The position numbers were made by a program, and so were the translations under genes. This document shows positions 24,434 to 33,996 of a stretch of DNA of 64,000 bases, piece by piece. This DNA is from Mucilaginibacter rubeus (GTDB lineage: Bacteria > Bacteroidota > Bacteroidia > Sphingobacteriales > Sphingobacteriaceae). The stretch's first letter is position 1. The number at the start of each line of letters is the position of its first letter. The stretch spans positions 1,116,001 to 1,180,000 of the forward strand of contig NZ_CP043450.1 in assembly GCF_003286415.2 (NCBI RefSeq). Reading direction: 5' to 3'. The notes beneath the pieces are model-generated. The model worked only from the letters and a program-made list of their open reading frames with translations. It was not told the origin of the DNA and did not search any database.

Positions 24434-26989
24434 ATGACAGTTATTTCCCACGCTCATTATGATTTGTTAAAAAGGGAGATACTCACCGCTACCGGATTCA
24501 AAAGCATCAGCCCGGCCGATTGCCGGGTAATATCTGCGCTGGTAACAAGTAAAACTAAACATTGCATAAGTGAAACCACCCTTAAGCGGATTTATGGTTT
24601 TGCATTAAGCAGGTTTAATCCATCGTCGTTTACACTTGATGTACTTTGTAAATACTGTAATTATAATAGCTGGAAGGAGTTTTGTGAGATTCAGATCCAG
24701 GATGACCTTGAGCCTTCAAACAATGATTTTGACTGGAACCAGATCCGAAAAAAAGCAGCAAGTATAAGCAACTTAACCTTGCAGGCCGCCAGGAACCGGG
24801 CCGGGATCCCTTATCATTATGTCATTAAAAGAGAACTTGTAAACGCTCACCTGAGCGAGTTTATACATTCGGCCTTTACAAATGCAATTTTGTGCGCTCC
24901 GGCCGGATATGGGAAAACAATGGCATTGTGCCAATGGGTTGAAGATAGATTGGAGCTGAACGCAGCCAATTTACGCAACGACGTTATTTTGTTTATTAAT
25001 AGTAACGCGCTTATAAACGCTTTGCAAAGCAGGCGTAATTTGTTTGAATGGGTTTTAGCGCTTTTAGGCTGCAGCACTAATCAGCAATTAACGGCATTGG
25101 TTAATAAAAGGCAGAGCAATGGAGGAAAGTTTTATCTGTTGATTGACGGTTTTGATGAACATGTTACGGGGAGCGATCAGTTTCAGGCTATTTTGAATTA
25201 CCTTTTAAATGGCCTTAGTATATGCCAAAATTATGAGTGGTTAAAACTTGTACTGTCCCTGCGTTCGTCAACCTGGATAAATTACAAGCATGAGTTACAG
25301 GTTGGTAATAATACCTGGTTTACGGGGTTTCATCCCGATAGCAGCAAGCATAATAATGTACCATTGCTTAGTCATAAGGAGGTAAATGAGCTTTGTCTCA
25401 AAATTAATCCTTCACTATCCAATACCATCAGTTTTGAAGCAGCTGAAACACTAAGCCATCCCCTGTTTTTTCAATATTATTATAAGCATTACCGTGGTAA
25501 TTTTTCATTGAGCAGCCTAAATAATGTTTGCCTTTATGAGCTGTCTGCCTCATTTATATTAAATAACATTTACCTGGGTAAAAATGCTACTGAAAAAGTG
25601 TTCATTATAAAAAGCCTGGTTGAAAATATGGATATCAGGGGTGGTCATTTTGATGTTGAGAAAATCAATGTATTAAACCTGCTCAAACAACATAATCCGG
25701 CTTACCAGGAATTGCTGAGCATTGGCTTTTTAAAAGAGCTTAGTCATAACAATGGGCATAGCATCCACACTTGTATAATCTTTAGTAACAATTTTTTAGA
25801 GCACAGTATCGCAAAAACATTGCTGTCATATACCGGTAGCAAGTTTGATGATAGCTTCGCTCAACACTTTAATGATACTTTTACCCGTACGGGGAATAAA
25901 CTGACCGTATTGAAATGGTGTTTGATGATTGCTATTAAAACCGGGCAGCAAAAAAGCCTTGAACACCTTACCGCTATAAATCTGAATTCGGCGGAGAAGG
26001 CGGAGCTAATGATGTTTATAGGTGATTTGCTGGAAAAGGAATGTTCGTCGATGAAAGAGAACGAACTTCTGCTTCAATATTTTAAGCAAGTGTTCAGCGA
26101 GAAAATGTTCGACTACTTTTTTAGCCTTGATCTGATCAACCCGGCCTATAAAAAAACACTTTTAACAATGCTGAGGTTTGAGCTTTCTTCAGACCAAAAA
26201 ATACTTGTCCAAACGGCCTTAGGTATAATTGCTGTAATACAGCTAAACTTAAAAGAGGTTAATATCAGAATTGGAGAGTTAAGAAAGTTTGATCAGGCGG
26301 ATATTGAAGCATTCGCTATCGATCCCTTAAACTGTCTGACTGCCTTCTACTCATTTTTACATGATGGCGCGATACCGGATGAGGCTTTTAATAAACTCGA
26401 CCGGTTGTCGTTTTCTCCTGTTTTACAGCCGGATCAGTTAAAACCCTGCGTAGCAAACGATATGCTTTTTATACAGGGGGCTTACACGATGCTCATTTGC
26501 GGCGACTTATATAAAGTTGTGAGGTATGTAAATACGGTTAAAAATATTTACAAAACCGATGAAATAGAGCAAGCGGAAACCCCTTTTGCCTTTTTTATAA
26601 ACCTCTTATTCGGCGAAGCCTGGCATGGGCTTGGTGAAACCGATAAAGCGCTCGGTATATATAATTTAATAGCAGGTACCTTTGGCGACAACGGTGAGCA
26701 ATTGAGCCCCATTATTAAGGCCCGGTTTTACAGTCTGAAAATAAAACTGCTGATGAATACCTCCCGGGAGGACCTGATAATCGATGAACTGAGATGCGTA
26801 AATTCCATTGCTGAGGATTCCGGCAACAAGATTTTGAAAATGAGTGTGCTAATGATGCTGCTCAAACACAATGGTGTGCTTGATAAATATCCTTTTTTCA
26901 AACGTCAGGCGGTACATGACCTCACTATGATCATCAATAGGAACGGTCTTAACCGTAATCGTTTTATTGTGCCGGATATGGTAGGTTAG
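24434..26989 (+). CDS. NACHT-type STAND NTPase with Bacteroidetes-specific N-terminal domain
   Basis: Residues 1-95 form a small helical domain (SPADCRVISALV, ISETTLKRIYGFA, WKEFCE) of a kind that I recognise as recurrent in this phylum but cannot assign. A NACHT-like NTPase follows, with Walker A APAGYGKT (Lys161) and Walker B LLIDGFDE (Asp238). The C-terminal 400 residues are helical and TPR-like (AWHGLGETDKALGIYNLIAG). Such proteins act as signal-sensing switches in regulation or antiphage defence. Neither role is shown here. The GTG at 24428 is an alternative start. The exopolysaccharide cluster, a PAS protein and a PUL sigma factor flank it. Confidence 0.75.
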   Translation: MTVISHAHYDLLKREILTATGFKSISPADCRVISALVTSKTKHCISETTLKRIYGFALSRFNPSSFTLDVLCKYCNYNSWKEFCEIQIQDDLEPSNNDFDWNQIRKKAASISNLTLQAARNRAGIPYHYVIKRELVNAHLSEFIHSAFTNAILCAPAGYGKTMALCQWVEDRLELNAANLRNDVILFINSNALINALQSRRNLFEWVLALLGCSTNQQLTALVNKRQSNGGKFYLLIDGFDEHVTGSDQFQAILNYLLNGLSICQNYEWLKLVLSLRSSTWINYKHELQVGNNTWFTGFHPDSSKHNNVPLLSHKEVNELCLKINPSLSNTISFEAAETLSHPLFFQYYYKHYRGNFSLSSLNNVCLYELSASFILNNIYLGKNATEKVFIIKSLVENMDIRGGHFDVEKINVLNLLKQHNPAYQELLSIGFLKELSHNNGHSIHTCIIFSNNFLEHSIAKTLLSYTGSKFDDSFAQHFNDTFTRTGNKLTVLKWCLMIAIKTGQQKSLEHLTAINLNSAEKAELMMFIGDLLEKECSSMKENELLLQYFKQVFSEKMFDYFFSLDLINPAYKKTLLTMLRFELSSDQKILVQTALGIIAVIQLNLKEVNIRIGELRKFDQADIEAFAIDPLNCLTAFYSFLHDGAIPDEAFNKLDRLSFSPVLQPDQLKPCVANDMLFIQGAYTMLICGDLYKVVRYVNTVKNIYKTDEIEQAETPFAFFINLLFGEAWHGLGETDKALGIYNLIAGTFGDNGEQLSPIIKARFYSLKIKLLMNTSREDLIIDELRCVNSIAEDSGNKILKMSVLMMLLKHNGVLDKYPFFKRQAVHDLTMIINRNGLNRNRFIVPDMVG

Positions 26990-27085
26990 CCCGGTTTATA
27001 GCAGGTAAAGTTTAAAAGTTTTTTTATTTAAAAATTTTCTTGTAAATATGCCTTTCCAATCAGTAAACCGATTTACCGCCTGCTT

Positions 27086-27679
27086 ATGCTCCACGAAAAG
27101 GAATTTCAAATATGGCCTGATGCCCGGTTATTGGAGCAATTAAGGCTTGATGACCGTAAGGCATTTGAAATTCTGTACCGCAAATATTCGTCGAAGTTGT
27201 TTTACGCGGCTTATAATATTTTCAGAGATAAGGATGTTTGTGAAGACCTGGTGCAGGAGCTCTTTATTGATTTATGGACAAAACGCAATCAGCTAAATAT
27301 CACCTCGCTCGAAGCTTATCTTAAGGTAGCTATAAGGCACCGTGTGCTGTTTTATTTGCGTACTAAAAAAGCATCTGTGGATATCACGGTAATTGAAACA
27401 CTGGTCGAAAAATATTCGGCAGATAGCAAACTGTTCCAGGCTGATATTGCTCATTTATTGGAAGACGGCGTAGCTCAGCTACCTGAAAAATGCAGGCAGA
27501 TCTTTACCTTGAGCCGTAAAGAGTATCTCAGTAATAAAGAAATAGCCACCCGGCTAAACATCTCTATCAAAACTGTCGAAAATCAGATCACCATCGCTTT
27601 AAGATATCTGCGTACCGGTTTAACAGATTACCTACCATCTGTAGTGGCATTGCTGTTGCTGTATACCTTCGGCAAATAA
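27086..27679 (+). CDS. ECF-type RNA polymerase sigma factor of the mannan-type PUL
   Basis: The 197-residue protein has sigma region 2 (AFEILYRKYSSKLFYAAYNIF, split here as RKYSSKLFYAAYNIF; EDLVQELFIDLW) and region 4 (LPEKCRQIFTLSR, LSNKEIATRLNISIKTVENQI). It belongs to the Bacteroidetes ECF group linked to FecR and TonB receptors. The FecR gene follows after 68 bp and SusC/SusD genes come next, so it should switch on the PUL when FecR receives a signal from the STN domain of SusC. Confidence 0.93.
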   Translation: MLHEKEFQIWPDARLLEQLRLDDRKAFEILYRKYSSKLFYAAYNIFRDKDVCEDLVQELFIDLWTKRNQLNITSLEAYLKVAIRHRVLFYLRTKKASVDITVIETLVEKYSADSKLFQADIAHLLEDGVAQLPEKCRQIFTLSRKEYLSNKEIATRLNISIKTVENQITIALRYLRTGLTDYLPSVVALLLLYTFGK

Positions 27680-27684
27680 AATCT

Positions 27685-27725
27685 AAAAATATTTTCAATT
27701 GCTTTTGGGGGGTACCCCGGTTTAT
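27685..27725 (+). promoter_or_regulatory. FecR leader element with GGGGTACCCC palindrome
   Basis: Between the sigma factor stop and the FecR start lies AAAAATATTTTCAATTGC, then GGGGTACCCC (27709-27718), then a TTTAT segment. The leader of the second FecR gene has the same order of blocks (46651-46692). The role is unknown. A translational or pairing element is possible. Confidence 0.4.
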
Positions 27726-27747
27726 TGCATCCTGCAGTTATAAACCA

Positions 27748-28716
27748 ATGGCAAAATTCCTTTTCAGAAAAAAACAATCTGTTGCAGATGATCGGCAATT
27801 GCAGGAAGAGCTTGTAAATAAATATTTTGACGAGCTCGATCTCCGCGGCGCACAAAACGAAACCGGCGATGACGTGGAATTTAACGCGGATAGGGTGTAC
27901 GGCAGAATCAATGCCGCATTAGATTATGCAGAGAAGAAAACTGCAGGCAGGTCAAAAAAATGGATGGTTGCCGCCTCAATTATTGCCGGTTTTTGTATTT
28001 CGGTAACTGCAGCCTATTATTACCGTTATGCCCTGCTTGATCGTTTTGATCCTATTGCCAGTAAACAATTGGTTGCCGCAAACGGGCAAACCGTAAACTT
28101 TACCCTTGCCGATGGTACCAAAATATGGCTGAATGCAGGCAGCAAGCTTACCTATCCGGAAACTTTTCGTGGCGAAAAGCGCGAGATCAGGCTGGAGGGG
28201 GAGGCCTTTCTGGATGTTGCCCATGATCCGGCCAAAGCTTTCATTATACATACCGGTAAGGTACGCACCCAGGTATTGGGCACCAGTTTCAACATTAAAG
28301 CTTACGCTAACGAAAGCTTTATTAAGGTTGATGTTTTAAGCGGAAAGGTAGGCGTGGTTACCCCTGCCGGTAAGACCAAAAGCACTACTACATTTTTAAC
28401 CCCTGCCGAAGAGGTTGTTTTTGATAAAGACAAGCTATCAATAGTTAAGAATAAACAGGTTGATGTAAGCGTATTGAGCCGTTGGAAAGACGGTGAACTT
28501 ATGTTTAAAAATATGGCACTGCCCGAAGTGCTGAATGCCATCAACCGCCACTTTAATGTAACGGTTAAAGCCGATGTTAACCTGGCAAGATGCTCCATCA
28601 CAGCCAATTTTACCAATGTATCGCTCGAAAATATCATGAAGATCATATCGAAACTGGTAAAGGGGAAAGCTATCCAGAAGGGTACTGTTTACCAGCTTAA
28701 AGGCCGCGGTTGTTAA
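27748..28716 (+). CDS. FecR-family anti-sigma factor of the PUL
   Basis: The 322-residue inner-membrane protein has a short cytoplasmic part, a membrane segment at about 72-92 (MVAASIIAGFCISVTAAYY), then the periplasmic FecR domain (LADGTKIWLNAGSKLTYP, LEGEAFLDVAHD, VLGTSFNIKAY). The C-terminal part resembles an STN-like domain. It should hold the sigma factor encoded at 27086 inactive and release it on a signal from SusC. A hairpin at 28799-28830 follows the gene. Confidence 0.92.
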   Translation: MAKFLFRKKQSVADDRQLQEELVNKYFDELDLRGAQNETGDDVEFNADRVYGRINAALDYAEKKTAGRSKKWMVAASIIAGFCISVTAAYYYRYALLDRFDPIASKQLVAANGQTVNFTLADGTKIWLNAGSKLTYPETFRGEKREIRLEGEAFLDVAHDPAKAFIIHTGKVRTQVLGTSFNIKAYANESFIKVDVLSGKVGVVTPAGKTKSTTTFLTPAEEVVFDKDKLSIVKNKQVDVSVLSRWKDGELMFKNMALPEVLNAINRHFNVTVKADVNLARCSITANFTNVSLENIMKIISKLVKGKAIQKGTVYQLKGRGC

Positions 28717-28798
28717 CGTTAAACCAATTAATACAAAGAGATATACCAATTATTAGTTAACCTAAATAACAAGCTATGATAACATAATTACAATAAAA

Positions 28799-28830
28799 AA
28801 CCCTGCTCAAAAAAGGCTTTTGACAGGGTT
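28799..28830. terminator. Hairpin between FecR and SusC genes
   Basis: AACCCTG-C-TCAAAA (28799-28812) pairs with TTTTGACAGGGTT (28818-28830) with one bulged base. An A-run precedes it, so on the minus strand it would look like a terminator. On the plus strand it may weaken read-through from the regulator genes into susC. Confidence 0.5.
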
Positions 28831-28925
28831 AAACTAAAATGCCGGGTTATTAATTAGTGCAGCGTTTAGAGGTCCAATTCAGAACGAAGCACTTGAATTT
28901 CAAACACTTTAATTTTCTCAAATCT

Positions 28926-31900
28926 ATGAATATATCTCTATTTTCAAATGGAGTAATTCGTCATGTATTAATATTAATGAAAATTACCTCGCTTGCCTGC
29001 TTTGTGGTTTGCCTGATGTGCTTTACGGCTGTGGCAAACAACTCGTTCGGCCAAAAATTTCTGGAGGTATCGGTTACGCTCAAATTAAAAAATACCAAAC
29101 TAACCGATGCGCTGGAAAAGATCTCGAACCAAAAGCATATCAAATTTGCCTATGCCGATAATGTACTTAAATCTACCTATGTTGTAAGCCTTAAGGTTAA
29201 AGACAAAAGTATAAAAGAAGTACTCGACCAGGTTTTAACTCCCTTTAATCTCAGCTACAAGATCATTGACGACGTTATTGTTATTGATGAAAAGCCAGAG
29301 ATTGAAAGCAGCACCGGAGGCATACAGCAAGGCCCCAGGCAACCTATCAAAATCAAGGGTAAGGTTACCGACGAAAATAACCTCCCCATCCCGGGGGCCA
29401 GTGTCCGCGTTAAAGGCACAACGATAGGCACCGTAACCGATCTTAACGGTAATTACACCATCGATGCACCCGATGCGGATGGTACATTGGTTTTCAACTT
29501 TATTGGCTATACACCAAAGGAAATTGCCATTAGCAATGAAACTACACTGAATGTGCAGATGGTGCCCGAGCGTACGTCACTTAATGAGGTGGTAGTAGTG
29601 GGTTACGGTACACAACGCCGTGCAAATTTAATAGGTGCGGTTGACCAGGTAAGCGCTAAAGCTATCGAATCAAAGCCATCGGTTAATCTTACACAGGCTT
29701 TACAAGGAACATCGCCTAACCTTATTATACAACAAACCAGTTCGGAGCCGGGCGCTTATGCTACTGTTAATATACGTGGTGTAAGCACGCTGAATGATAA
29801 CTCGCCATTGGTGGTTATTGATGGTATCACCGGCGGCGATATCAATTTATTGAACCCACAGGATATCGAAAGTGTTTCGGTACTGAAAGACGCGGGTTCG
29901 GCTGCTATTTATGGTTCGCGTTCGGCTAACGGTGTTATTTTGGTTACCACCAAAAAAGGTAAAAACAATTCGCGTACAACGGTGAGTTACAACGGTCAGG
30001 CCGGGATTCAAAGTCCGCATGTAGGTTACAAACCAGTGCACAGCTACGAAAATGCCATATTGCGTAACGAAGCCATGGTAAATGCCGGTTTGCAACCTAT
30101 CTACAGCCCGCAGGATATCCGTAATTTTCAACAACAGGGCGATCAGCAGTGGTTTCTGGATGCCATTTTAAAAGATGCCTGGCTGCAAAGTCATAACCTG
30201 AGCCTTACCGGTGGTACGGCTACAACATCATTCCTGGTATCGGCAGGCGTTACAGATCAGCGCAGTAACCTTGTTGGTCCCGATTATGGTTTAAGGCGCT
30301 ATAACTACCGTATGAACCTTACCAGTAACTATGGTAGGTTAAAATTAACCAGTATTTTGGCTTATTCCCGTTCCGAGATTCGTGAACACTCCTATAATAC
30401 AGGTACACTGATAGTTGATGCCGGTCGTACGCCTACTTATTATAAAATTAAGGATGATCAGGGCCGCTACCTTACTAACGACGTGCTTACCGAGTTTAAT
30501 CCCCTGGGGATTTTGGAGCAAGGCGGCTATCGTACCCATGATGATGATAACCTGTTGGGTAATTTAAATGCCGAGCTTTCTGTTACCAAAGATTTTAAAC
30601 TGAAAGCGGTTTTCGGTGGCCGGCTATTGTCCGATCATCAGTTTACTCGTGTTAAGCAGGTTAACTTTTATCCGTCAGGAACTTACGGTGCAGACCGTAA
30701 CACCAATGATGATAACAATAAAACCTTATTCACCAATACACAGCTATTGGCCGAGTTTGCCAAAACCTTCAATAAATCGCACAATGTTGATGTATTGGTA
30801 GGTGTGGCTAACGAGTCGACCACTGCCAAAGAGAATAGTATCCACCTTAAATATACCGATCCTGAATTGGGGACCCCGACTACCGGTACCATCATCGATC
30901 CGAGTTCGACAGCATCTAACAACGGTACTACCGAAACAAGCCTTAACTCATTATTCGGCAGGGCAAACTATTCGTACCAAAATAAATACTATGCCGAGTT
31001 TGATTTTCGTGTAGATGCTTCTTCAAAGTTTGCGCCTAATAATCGTGGTGCATTTTTCCCTTCGGTATCTGCGGGTTACAGACTTACCGACGAAAAGTTT
31101 ATGGAAAATTACCGTACCAAGGTAGGCGATCTGAAATTGAGGGCTTCTTACGGTATTTTGGGTAACCAAAGCGTGAGCGATTATCAATATCTGCGTACTT
31201 ATGGCCCATTCCAAAACGCATATGGTTTTAACAATGTGGGCGTAGGGGGAACTTCGATCAATTTTGCCAACCCCGATCTGCGCTGGGAGCGCGCGGCAAC
31301 ACTTAACATTGGTGCCGATGCTGGTTTCTTCAATAATACTTTAACACTCGCACTTGATTACTTTAGCAAAACCACCCGCGACATACTCCTGCCACCAATA
31401 GTGCCGGGAACGTTTGGTGCCGGCTTGCCAAGTTATAATGCCGGTAAAGTGGGTAACAGGGGCTGGGAGGTTACCGTTAATTATAACCTTATCACCCGCA
31501 ACTTTAAGCATAGTTTCAGCTTTAACGTAGCCGACAGTAAAAATAAAGTAGAATACCTGGAGGGCGGCGATCAGCTAAAGAGCTATGATGAGATGCAGGT
31601 GATTAACCGGGTTGGTTTGCCTATCGGCTCATACGTTGGCCTAAAACGCGATGGTTATTTCCAAAACCTGGATGACATTAAAAATGGGCCAAAACCAACA
31701 GGTTTGACAGTATCACCCGGCGACAACCGCTATGTTGACGTAAATGGAGATGGCGTGATAGACGACAATGACAAGTTTGTTTTGGGTAATCCTTTCCCAC
31801 GCCTGACTTTCGGTTTTACCTACAACGTTACATTTAAAGGGTTTGATTTTAACCTGTTTTTACAAGGCGTTGGCAAACGCAGCATGTTTGTTCGCGGCGA

Positions 31901-32315
31901 GCAGGTTGAACCCTTTCACGTAAACTACTCACAGGTTATTTACCAGCATGAGCTCGATTTCTGGACACCTCAAAACCCCGATGCCCGTTTCCCGCGTCTT
32001 GCAGCCAGCGGCAGCCAGTCAAACGAGAATAACTTCAGGCGAGGATCGGATATGTATCTTTTTGATGGCTCATATCTGCGTGTAAAGAACGTGCAATTGG
32101 GTTACTCGTTACCGGCTACATGGGCCAAGAAGTTAGGTATGCAAAAGCTTAGGGCCTACCTGTCTGCCCAAAATATACTGACTTTCTCGGGTATGAAGTT
32201 CATCGATCCGGAGTCGACCGAGTTTAATGGTAACCTGAATGCTGGAGGTGCAAACAGCGCGCGCGCCTATCCAACGCCAATTTATTACGGTTTTGGTTTA
32301 GATGTAACCCTTTAA
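28926..32315 (+). CDS. SusC/RagA-family TonB-linked outer-membrane protein with STN domain
   Basis: A signal peptide is followed by an STN signalling domain (about 45-122), a carboxypeptidase-regulatory-like domain (about 143-230), a plug starting near VVVGYGTQRR, and a large barrel, 1129 residues in all. The STN domain fits regulation through the FecR/sigma pair upstream. With SusD it should form the oligosaccharide import pedal-bin complex. I chose the ATG at 28926, because the earlier GTG at 28857 adds 23 residues that do not look like a signal peptide. The GH76 enzyme downstream points to alpha-mannan fragments as the cargo. Confidence 0.93.
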   Translation: MNISLFSNGVIRHVLILMKITSLACFVVCLMCFTAVANNSFGQKFLEVSVTLKLKNTKLTDALEKISNQKHIKFAYADNVLKSTYVVSLKVKDKSIKEVLDQVLTPFNLSYKIIDDVIVIDEKPEIESSTGGIQQGPRQPIKIKGKVTDENNLPIPGASVRVKGTTIGTVTDLNGNYTIDAPDADGTLVFNFIGYTPKEIAISNETTLNVQMVPERTSLNEVVVVGYGTQRRANLIGAVDQVSAKAIESKPSVNLTQALQGTSPNLIIQQTSSEPGAYATVNIRGVSTLNDNSPLVVIDGITGGDINLLNPQDIESVSVLKDAGSAAIYGSRSANGVILVTTKKGKNNSRTTVSYNGQAGIQSPHVGYKPVHSYENAILRNEAMVNAGLQPIYSPQDIRNFQQQGDQQWFLDAILKDAWLQSHNLSLTGGTATTSFLVSAGVTDQRSNLVGPDYGLRRYNYRMNLTSNYGRLKLTSILAYSRSEIREHSYNTGTLIVDAGRTPTYYKIKDDQGRYLTNDVLTEFNPLGILEQGGYRTHDDDNLLGNLNAELSVTKDFKLKAVFGGRLLSDHQFTRVKQVNFYPSGTYGADRNTNDDNNKTLFTNTQLLAEFAKTFNKSHNVDVLVGVANESTTAKENSIHLKYTDPELGTPTTGTIIDPSSTASNNGTTETSLNSLFGRANYSYQNKYYAEFDFRVDASSKFAPNNRGAFFPSVSAGYRLTDEKFMENYRTKVGDLKLRASYGILGNQSVSDYQYLRTYGPFQNAYGFNNVGVGGTSINFANPDLRWERAATLNIGADAGFFNNTLTLALDYFSKTTRDILLPPIVPGTFGAGLPSYNAGKVGNRGWEVTVNYNLITRNFKHSFSFNVADSKNKVEYLEGGDQLKSYDEMQVINRVGLPIGSYVGLKRDGYFQNLDDIKNGPKPTGLTVSPGDNRYVDVNGDGVIDDNDKFVLGNPFPRLTFGFTYNVTFKGFDFNLFLQGVGKRSMFVRGEQVEPFHVNYSQVIYQHELDFWTPQNPDARFPRLAASGSQSNENNFRRGSDMYLFDGSYLRVKNVQLGYSLPATWAKKLGMQKLRAYLSAQNILTFSGMKFIDPESTEFNGNLNAGGANSARAYPTPIYYGFGLDVTL

Positions 32316-32326
32316 TACTATCCATC

Positions 32327-33952
32327 ATGAAAAAATACTCAACATATAAAACAGCTTTTTTAGTGTTGGTGGCAAGTGTAGCAGCCTGTAAAAAGCTCGA
32401 TCTGGCGCCAACCAATAAATTTACCGACAGCAATTTCTGGACTACTGCCGATAAAGCCAATGCCGTACTTAACACGGCTTATAACCAGATGTTCACCAAC
32501 GATTATTTCTTTTATAACGAGGGCATGTCTGATAATGCCTATAATGGTCGTGGTGACAACCAGGGTGTAGCTTCACTGGCTGCCGGTACTTATGACCCTT
32601 CGCTTGGGCGTATCAAGCAGGAGTGGGGATATCACTACAGCGGCATAAAAACCAGCAACATCTTCCTCGAAAATATTGACAGGGTGACCGATATGGATGC
32701 TGCCTTGAAAACACGTATGAAAGCGGAAGCCCGTTTTTTACGCGCGTTCCACTATTTTATGCTCGAAACATGGTGGGGCGATGTGCCTTTGTTTGATCAT
32801 GACATCAGCATTGACGAATCAAAAACAATTGCCCGTACACCTAAGGCACAGGTGGTTGATTTTGTTTTAAAGGAGCTTGACGCCGTTGCCAATGATCTGC
32901 CTGTTAACACCGCTTATAAAGATGCCGACAGGGGCCGCATTACAAAAGGTGCTGCTATAGCGCTTAAAGCGAGAGTATTGCTTTATGAAGGCCGCTGGCA
33001 GGATGTGGCTACCACCTGCGAAAAGTTGATGAACGACAACAGTAATGGCACTTACAGTCTGTTCTCATCGTACGAGGGTTTGTTTTTGCCTCAGAATGAA
33101 TATAACAGCGAGGTGATCCTCGACCTGGAGTTTGTTCCGGATGTACGTACTTACAGCAACTTTTTTGATATGGCCCCGCTTGCCGTTGGTGCTCGTCTTA
33201 ACGCGCTGGCCCCAACCCAGGAACTGGTTGACAGTTATCTGATGGCAAATGGTAAAAAGATCAGCGATTCCGGTTCGGGTTATGACGAAAACAATCCTTA
33301 TGTAAACCGTGACCCAAGGCTTACCAATACCGTTGTTTACAATGGTTACAAGTGGAAAAAGCCCGACAATAGCGTTCAGGTAATCTATACTAAACCGGGC
33401 GATGATCCTGGAGCTACCAAACCGGATGAATATGCGCCGGGAAAGGTGAGTTCACCAACTGCTTATTATACCCGTAAATATTATGATCCGGCTTCGGCGG
33501 TTAACTTTCAGTCGGCTTTAAATCTCATCCTAATCCGTTATGCTGATGTACTGCTGATGTATGCTGAGGCCAAAAATGAGCTTAACCAGCTGGACGGTGG
33601 GGTATGGGATAAAACCATCAAGGCCCTCCGTACACGTGCCGGCTTTACCGATGCGCCTGCATTAAACTTTAATGCCGTAGGACAGGCAGGTTTACGTGAC
33701 ATTGTGCGCAACGAACGCCGCGTGGAATTGGCCATGGAAGGCTTACGCGTTTTTGATATCCGCCGCTGGCACACTGCCGAAACTGTGCTGAACGGTTGGG
33801 CACATGGCGCCAAATACGGCCCGGCTTCTGTTGATAACGGTTACATCAGGGCAAATCTGCGCTCGTTTGATAAAAGCAGGGGATACCTGTGGCCTATCCC
33901 GCGCGACGAACGCTCCGTTGATCCAAACCTGACTCAAAACCCAGGCTGGTAA
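32327..33952 (+). CDS. SusD/RagB-family nutrient-binding lipoprotein
   Basis: The 541-residue protein has a lipoprotein signal with Cys21 (VASVAACKK). SusD features follow: an N-terminal TPR-like part (ARFLRAFHYFMLETWWGDVP in pieces: RFLRAFHYFML, WWGDVPLF) and the C-terminal RNERRVELAMEGLRVFDIRRW. It starts 11 bp after susC and should form the lid of the SusC transporter on the cell surface. The bound glycan is probably mannan-derived, by context. Confidence 0.94.
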   Translation: MKKYSTYKTAFLVLVASVAACKKLDLAPTNKFTDSNFWTTADKANAVLNTAYNQMFTNDYFFYNEGMSDNAYNGRGDNQGVASLAAGTYDPSLGRIKQEWGYHYSGIKTSNIFLENIDRVTDMDAALKTRMKAEARFLRAFHYFMLETWWGDVPLFDHDISIDESKTIARTPKAQVVDFVLKELDAVANDLPVNTAYKDADRGRITKGAAIALKARVLLYEGRWQDVATTCEKLMNDNSNGTYSLFSSYEGLFLPQNEYNSEVILDLEFVPDVRTYSNFFDMAPLAVGARLNALAPTQELVDSYLMANGKKISDSGSGYDENNPYVNRDPRLTNTVVYNGYKWKKPDNSVQVIYTKPGDDPGATKPDEYAPGKVSSPTAYYTRKYYDPASAVNFQSALNLILIRYADVLLMYAEAKNELNQLDGGVWDKTIKALRTRAGFTDAPALNFNAVGQAGLRDIVRNERRVELAMEGLRVFDIRRWHTAETVLNGWAHGAKYGPASVDNGYIRANLRSFDKSRGYLWPIPRDERSVDPNLTQNPGW

Positions 33953-33996
33953 ATCATTAATTATTTATAAAAAAGACATTATAATCAATTACGATC

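Noticed and set aside
27709..27718. GGGGTACCCC as a plain repressor operator
   Set aside because: It lies inside the transcribed gap between two co-transcribed genes, so a leader element is more likely than an operator.
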